Shown piece after piece: positions 59,790 to 64,000 of a stretch of DNA of 64,000 bases. A program made the position numbers and the translations under genes. The stretch comes from Komagataeibacter intermedius TF2 (lineage in GTDB: Bacteria > Pseudomonadota > Alphaproteobacteria > Acetobacterales > Acetobacteraceae): NCBI RefSeq assembly GCF_000964425.1, contig NZ_BANF01000027.1, forward strand, positions 1 through 64,000, in the 5' to 3' direction. How positions within the stretch are numbered: position 1 is the stretch's first letter; each line of letters starts with the position of its first letter. Below the pieces are notes generated by a model. That model ran no database searches. It was not told the DNA's origin and saw nothing but the letters and a program-made list of their open reading frames with translations.

Positions 59790-60416
59790 TCAGTCAAACA
59801 GGACCGGCACATCCCCTGCCTGCCAGGGCGACAGGCGGCGCATGGCGCGATCAAATACCGGCAGGGCCACAAAGGCCCGCATCCATTCCTGCACCCCATC
59901 CGGGCAGGCTGTGGCAAACCAGTGCGGGTCTGTTGCAGCGAACTGCCGCACGAAGGGCGCCACGGCGGCATCGGTCAGGCCCGGCCGGTCACCATGCAGA
60001 AAACGGTTCGCCCCCATGGCGGCGTCAAGCTGCTCCAGTCCCTTCAGTGCCTCGGCCCGGTGATGCACGGGGTCGGAGTGATGACGGCTGGCATATTTGT
60101 AACGATCCAGATGGTATTTAAACGGACCATCGTTATACGCAATCAGGTCATTGCGGACATTGGCCAGCCAGTGCTGTGGATCATGCCGCCCCAGGGCCCA
60201 TCGCATGATATCCAGACTTTCATCAATAATGGCCTGATCCGGCAGGACAAGGACAGGCACCGTTCCCTTGGGCGAAACCCGCAGCATGCAGGCAGGTTTC
60301 TGCGCCAGTTTTACTTCGCGTATTTCACATTTTACCCCGGCGGACAGCAGGGCCAGCCGCGCCCGCATGGCATAAGGACAGCGGCGGAAACTGTAAAGCA
60401 CGGGGTATACGGTCAT
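59790..60416 (-). CDS. Glutathione S-transferase-like protein
   Basis: 208 residues from the ATG at 60416; longer in-frame starts lack a ribosome site. Thioredoxin-fold N domain: YPVLYSFRRCPYAMRARLALLSAGVKCEIREVKLAQKP, with C-P-Y (glutaredoxin-like) and VSPKGTVPVLVLPDQAIIDESLDIMRW (cis-Pro and ES). Helical C domain with GDRPGLTDAAVAPFVRQFA. The Cys in CPYAMRARL marks the omega/GDAP-like cysteine type. Detoxification or protein deglutathionylation is likely. Confidence 0.8.
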   Translation of the reverse strand: MTVYPVLYSFRRCPYAMRARLALLSAGVKCEIREVKLAQKPACMLRVSPKGTVPVLVLPDQAIIDESLDIMRWALGRHDPQHWLANVRNDLIAYNDGPFKYHLDRYKYASRHHSDPVHHRAEALKGLEQLDAAMGANRFLHGDRPGLTDAAVAPFVRQFAATDPHWFATACPDGVQEWMRAFVALPVFDRAMRRLSPWQAGDVPVLFD

Positions 60417-60721
60417 ATCGTTCCTGTTGGCAGCCAGCGTCCTGATGCGGGCATGATACGGAGACACGGCATTCGCAGGCAAGACGACACGTCTGCCATA
60501 TATCCCTGCACATGCATGAAAACTTGCATGACCTGACCGGAACTTCCCTTTCACCACAACGTATAGGCACTTGGCAGCATATTCTGGCGTACCATGCATC
60601 CGCGCCGGAATATCAGGGGGAACATAAGCCTGTTCCCGTGCGCCCGTGGCAATGAACGCCCGTCAATACGGATACCATTACACAAGACGACTTCCGGCCA
60701 AATAAAACAGACAGAAACGGA
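60417..60721. other. Intergenic region, 305 bp, nuo promoter region
   Basis: Divergent region between the GST-like gene and nuoA. No gene recognised and no clear consensus promoter; it should contain the start of the nuo operon transcript. Confidence 0.45.
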
Positions 60722-61165
60722 ATGCCGTTCATGGAACATGCTTCCAATATATGGCCTGTCTTCACCTATGCAGCAGTCATAGCCATGCTATTGGCCTGCA
60801 TGCTGGGCCTGTCCGCCATAACCGGCACCCGGCGCCGTGGCGCGGCACGTGGCCGCGCCATGTCCATGCCCTTTGAATCCGGTATCCGGCCAACAGGGTC
60901 GGCCCACCTGCGGCTGCCTGTGCAGTATTACCTGCTGGCCATGTTTTTTGTCATATTTGATGTTGAAACGGCCATTCTCATGACATGGGCAACGGTCGTG
61001 ACCGAAACCGGATGGGTCGGTTATGGCGCGGCCGTTCTCTTTACCGTTTTCCTTGCCATATCCCTTGCCTATCTGTGGCGTGCCGGTGCGCTGAACTGGG
61101 GGCCACGGCAACGGCTGACCGCCTCCCGACCGATCGCCCATGGTGGAAAGGACCGTGCCCCATGA
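60722..61165 (+). CDS. NADH-quinone oxidoreductase subunit A
   Basis: 147 residues. Three TM segments: [47 protein letters not shown] and [20 protein letters not shown]. The loop [22 protein letters not shown] and the FDVE signature of NuoA are present (the usual YECG is changed to FESG, as in other E. coli-like A subunits). C-terminal extension of about 30 residues. First gene of the operon; four-base overlap with nuoB. Confidence 0.9.
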   Translation: MPFMEHASNIWPVFTYAAVIAMLLACMLGLSAITGTRRRGAARGRAMSMPFESGIRPTGSAHLRLPVQYYLLAMFFVIFDVETAILMTWATVVTETGWVGYGAAVLFTVFLAISLAYLWRAGALNWGPRQRLTASRPIAHGGKDRAP

Positions 61166-61797
61166 ACTGGTTCCTGTCATCGCCCGACACCAAGGGGGCA
61201 ACGCCGCCCGCGCCCAGCTTCAGCGAAACGGTCCGCCGCAACCTTGTCATGGGCCGGTTGCAGGATTTCGTGGCGTGGGGACAGAAGAACTCCATCTGGC
61301 CACTGAATTTCGGCCTGTCATGCTGTTATGTGGAAATGGCGACAGCGTTCACCAGCCGCTTCGACATTGCCCGCTTCGGCTCCGAAGTGCTGCGCGCGAC
61401 ACCACGCGAAGCCGACCTGATCGTCATTTCCGGCACCGTGTTCGTCAAGATGGCCCCGGTCATCCAGCATCTGTATGACCAGATGCTGGAACCACGATGG
61501 GTGATTTCCATGGGGTCATGCGCCAATTCCGGCGGCATGTACGATATTTACAGCGTCGTGCAGGGCGTGGACAGCTTCCTGCCGGTGGATGTGTATGTCC
61601 CCGGCTGCCCTCCCCGCCCCGAAGCCCTGCTGGAGGGGCTGCTGCTGCTGCAGAAATCCATCGGCGCGCGCCGCAGGCCGCTAAGCTGGCTGGTGGGACC
61701 ACAGGGTGCCGAACCCGTCACGCCGCCCAGCCTGCGTGATGAAAAGCGCGCCCACCGCCAGGGCATGCGCGACCTGCGCACGCCCGACGGGATATGA
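61162..61797 (+). CDS. NADH-quinone oxidoreductase subunit B
   Basis: 211 residues. Ligands of cluster N2: [17 protein letters not shown] and [55 protein letters not shown] is diagnostic. N-terminal Pro/Ala extension of about 30 residues and C-terminal extension. Sits at the junction of the peripheral and membrane arms. Overlaps nuoA. Confidence 0.95.
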   Translation: MNWFLSSPDTKGATPPAPSFSETVRRNLVMGRLQDFVAWGQKNSIWPLNFGLSCCYVEMATAFTSRFDIARFGSEVLRATPREADLIVISGTVFVKMAPVIQHLYDQMLEPRWVISMGSCANSGGMYDIYSVVQGVDSFLPVDVYVPGCPPRPEALLEGLLLLQKSIGARRRPLSWLVGPQGAEPVTPPSLRDEKRAHRQGMRDLRTPDGI

Positions 61798-61801
61798 TGC
61801 C

Positions 61802-63568
61802 ATGACCACCCTCGTGTCGCCAGCCCGTAACCGGGGCCTTGTGGAACAGATAACCGACCACCTGCCCAACGGGGCGATGGCCACACAATCCACATGCGAT
61901 GGTGTCTGCACCATCTGGATTGCGGCGGTCGACCTGCGCCCGCTTCTGGCGGCGCTGAAGGCATCGTCCGCCGCCTGCCTCATGCTGCTGGACCTGACAG
62001 CCATAGACGAACGCGAACGCGCCCACCGCGCGGGACAGCCACAGGCCGCGTTCACGGTCGTCTATCACCTGATCTCGCTCGCCAGCAGCACGGATGAGGT
62101 ACGGATCAAGGTGCCCCTTGGCGCGGATGCCCCTGCCGTACCCAGCATCTGTGACCTGTGGCCCAACGCCAACTGGTATGAACGCGAGGTATGGGACCTG
62201 TTCGGCATCCATTTCCATGACCATCCCTGCCTGCGCCGCATCCTGACCCCGCCCACATGGACCGGGCACCCGTTGCGCAGGGACCACCATGCCCGCGCCA
62301 CCGAAATGCCGCCCTACAGCCTGACGGAAGACCATGAAGCACGCGAGCAGGACGCCCTGCGCTTCGACCCGTCCGCATGGGGCATGCGGCGGCATGGCGA
62401 CCATAGCGACTTCATGTTCCTCAACCTCGGGCCCAACCATCCCAGCGTGCACGGGGTGTTCCGCATCATGCTGCAACTGGAGGGCGAGCGGATTGTCGAT
62501 GCCGTGCCCGATATCGGCTTCCACCACCGTGGCGCGGAAAAAATGGGCGAACGCCAGACATGGCACAGCTATATCCCCTATACCGACCGGGTGGACTACC
62601 TTGGCGGGGTCATGAACAATTTCCCCTACGTCATGGCGGTCGAGACGCTGGCCGGGATCACCGTGCCGCCCCGCGCGCAGATGATCCGCGTCATGCTGGC
62701 GGAACTGTTCCGCATCGCCAGCCACCTCGTCTTCTACGGCACCATGGCGCAGGATGTGGGACAGCTTTCGCCGGTGTTCTACATGTTTACCGACCGCGAA
62801 CGCGTATTCGGGATTATCGAGGCGATCTGCGGCTTCCGCATGCACCCCGCCTGGTTCCGCATTGGCGGCGTGGCCATGGACCTGCCCGAAGGGTGGGACG
62901 GACTGATCCGCGCCTTCCTTCATGACCTGCCGCGGCGGCTGGACGAATACGATGCGATGGTCATGCGCAACCCAATCTTCCGCGCCCGGACGAAGGGGAT
63001 CGGCGCCTACACCACGGCGGAAGCCGTTGAATGGGGTGTCACCGGGCCGGGACTGCGCGCCACGGGGCGGGAGTGGGATTACCGCAGGCATGCGCCGTAC
63101 GCCTGTTACGATCAACTTGAATTCGACATTCCCACCGGCACGCATGGCGACTGCCATGACCGGATTGCCGTGCATGTGGAAGAAATGCGCCAGAGCCTGC
63201 GCATCATCCGCCAGTGCGTGGACAACATGCCCGCAGGCCCGGTCAAGGCGGACCACCCGCTGACCACCCCGCCGCCAAAGGCGCAGACGATGCATGACAT
63301 CGAAACCCTGATCCACCATTTCCTCAGCGTCAGCTGGGGGCCGGTCATTCCACCGGGGGAAGCCCGGGCCAGCATCGAAGCCACGAAAGGCGTGAATACC
63401 TATACGCTGATCAGCGATGGGGGCACCACATCGTACCGTACCCGCATCCGCACCCCGTCATTTGCCCACCTGCAGATGATCCCGCTGCTCAGTCGTGGCA
63501 TCATGATCGCGGACCTGATCGCGATTTTGGGCAGCATTGATTTCGTGATGGCCGATGTCGACCGCTGA
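61802..63568 (+). CDS. NADH-quinone oxidoreductase fused subunits C and D
   Basis: 588 residues. N-terminal NuoC part: [62 protein letters not shown]-terminal NuoD part from about 200: [63 protein letters not shown] and near the end [20 protein letters not shown]-type text ([20 protein letters not shown]). C-D fusion is the E. coli-type arrangement. The stop overlaps the beginning of nuoE. Confidence 0.95.
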   Translation: MTTLVSPARNRGLVEQITDHLPNGAMATQSTCDGVCTIWIAAVDLRPLLAALKASSAACLMLLDLTAIDERERAHRAGQPQAAFTVVYHLISLASSTDEVRIKVPLGADAPAVPSICDLWPNANWYEREVWDLFGIHFHDHPCLRRILTPPTWTGHPLRRDHHARATEMPPYSLTEDHEAREQDALRFDPSAWGMRRHGDHSDFMFLNLGPNHPSVHGVFRIMLQLEGERIVDAVPDIGFHHRGAEKMGERQTWHSYIPYTDRVDYLGGVMNNFPYVMAVETLAGITVPPRAQMIRVMLAELFRIASHLVFYGTMAQDVGQLSPVFYMFTDRERVFGIIEAICGFRMHPAWFRIGGVAMDLPEGWDGLIRAFLHDLPRRLDEYDAMVMRNPIFRARTKGIGAYTTAEAVEWGVTGPGLRATGREWDYRRHAPYACYDQLEFDIPTGTHGDCHDRIAVHVEEMRQSLRIIRQCVDNMPAGPVKADHPLTTPPPKAQTMHDIETLIHHFLSVSWGPVIPPGEARASIEATKGVNTYTLISDGGTTSYRTRIRTPSFAHLQMIPLLSRGIMIADLIAILGSIDFVMADVDR

Positions 63569-64000
63569 CGCCTCCCTGCCCGCACGCCTGCGGGCGGAAA
63601 TCCTGGGCCTCGCGGCGCAGGAACCACACCCGCGCGGGGCGGCTGTCGCGGCGCTGCGGCTGGTGCAGGCCCGCTTTGGCTGGGTCAGCACCGGACATCT
63701 GTGCGAGGTGGCTGGCCTGCTGGGCATGTCGGCCGATGATCTGGATGGCATTGCCACCTATTTCAACCTGCTGTTCCGCCGGCCGGTCGGGCGGCATGTC
63801 ATCATGCTGTGTGACAGCGTGTCGTGCTGGATCATGGGTCGCGAACCGCTCTGCGCCCATCTATGCCGGGCACTGGGCATCCAGCCGGGGGAAACCACGG
63901 CGGACAACACCATCACCGTACTGCCCACCGTTTGTATCGGGCATTGTGACCATGCCCCGGCCATGCTGGTGGACAGCACCCTGCATGGCGATGTGGATAC
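63555..64000 (+). CDS. NADH-quinone oxidoreductase subunit E, N-terminal part (cut by window end)
   Basis: Starts at the ATG at 63555 inside the end of nuoCD and remains open to base 64000 (148 residues). [42 protein letters not shown] is the NuoE N domain, followed by the [2Fe-2S] ligands LCDSVSCW and [13 protein letters not shown]. The end of the protein lies outside. Confidence 0.9.
   Translation, partial: MSTADASLPARLRAEILGLAAQEPHPRGAAVAALRLVQARFGWVSTGHLCEVAGLLGMSADDLDGIATYFNLLFRRPVGRHVIMLCDSVSCWIMGREPLCAHLCRALGIQPGETTADNTITVLPTVCIGHCDHAPAMLVDSTLHGDVD

Noticed and set aside
59445-60536. 363-codon plus-strand frame
   Set aside because: Its second half is antisense to the GST-like gene and its first half is AT-rich intergenic sequence without protein-like text.
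61718-63319. 533-codon minus-strand frame opposite nuoCD
   Set aside because: Antisense of a clear NuoCD gene in high-GC sequence; text is low-information and His/Arg-rich.

Overview
The window is an alphaproteobacterial chromosome segment, most likely from an acetic acid bacterium (Acetobacteraceae, probably Komagataeibacter or a close relative). This is inferred from the gene content and style of the right-hand part: a nuo operon with fused NuoCD, an OprB porin, an acetoin reductase, and a DUF3649/PepSY/DUF3325 iron-uptake cassette. About two thirds of the window (1 to about 43,300) is one prophage whose left end lies outside. The rest (43,300-64,000) is host chromosome.

The prophage is a contractile-tailed (myovirus) element with a central switch. 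At 34,405-34,498 a Cro/YdaS-like gene (leftward) and a CI-like XRE repressor (rightward) diverge around palindromic operator-like sites. The leftward (minus) arm runs, in order of transcription: early regulators (34.4-31.7 kb); a C5 cytosine methyltransferase, a RusA-like resolvase and a replication initiator with a seven-copy 21-bp-phased iteron array inside its gene, plus DnaB helicase (31.7-26.9 kb); a string of very small overlapping genes with an adenine-type methyltransferase (26.9-24.1 kb); terminase, portal, head and neck genes (23.5-13.7 kb); sheath, tube, tail chaperone and tape measure (13.7-9.0 kb); and the baseplate and tail fibre (9.0 kb to the left edge). The late order and the baseplate set (Dit-like, plug, hub, Gp138-N spike, gp25-like, J-like, DUF2612) resemble small myoviruses with DUF3383 sheaths and DUF2184 capsids. 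No lysis genes are in the window; they presumably lie to the left.

Between the baseplate spike and gp25-like genes (2.7-6.4 kb) sits an accessory block: an antirepressor, two divergent Arc-type repressors, an AT-rich HSDR_N-type PD-(D/E)XK protein, and a multi-TM protein. It is the best candidate in the window for an undescribed cargo (possibly defence or superinfection-exclusion) system.

The rightward arm (35.4-43.3 kb) is a tightly overlapping operon. It has a protein with five 27-bp tandem repeats, about a dozen small unknown genes, a PD-(D/E)XK exonuclease and RecT annealase pair, a phage Dam-type methyltransferase, an excisionase-like gene and a tyrosine integrase that marks the right end.

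The host part, left to right, holds: small unknown genes; a peroxiredoxin-fold protein that has lost its peroxidatic cysteine; an RBBP9-type serine hydrolase; the iron cassette behind a Fur-box-like palindrome; a Gly-rich secreted protein; a tautomerase; an omega-amino-acid transaminase divergent from a MocR regulator; an amino acid permease; a PAP2 phosphatase; a second PepSY protein; acetoin reductase; OprB; a GST; and nuoA-B-CD-E, with nuoE cut by the window end. All identifications rest on reading motifs and gene order; no database search was run.
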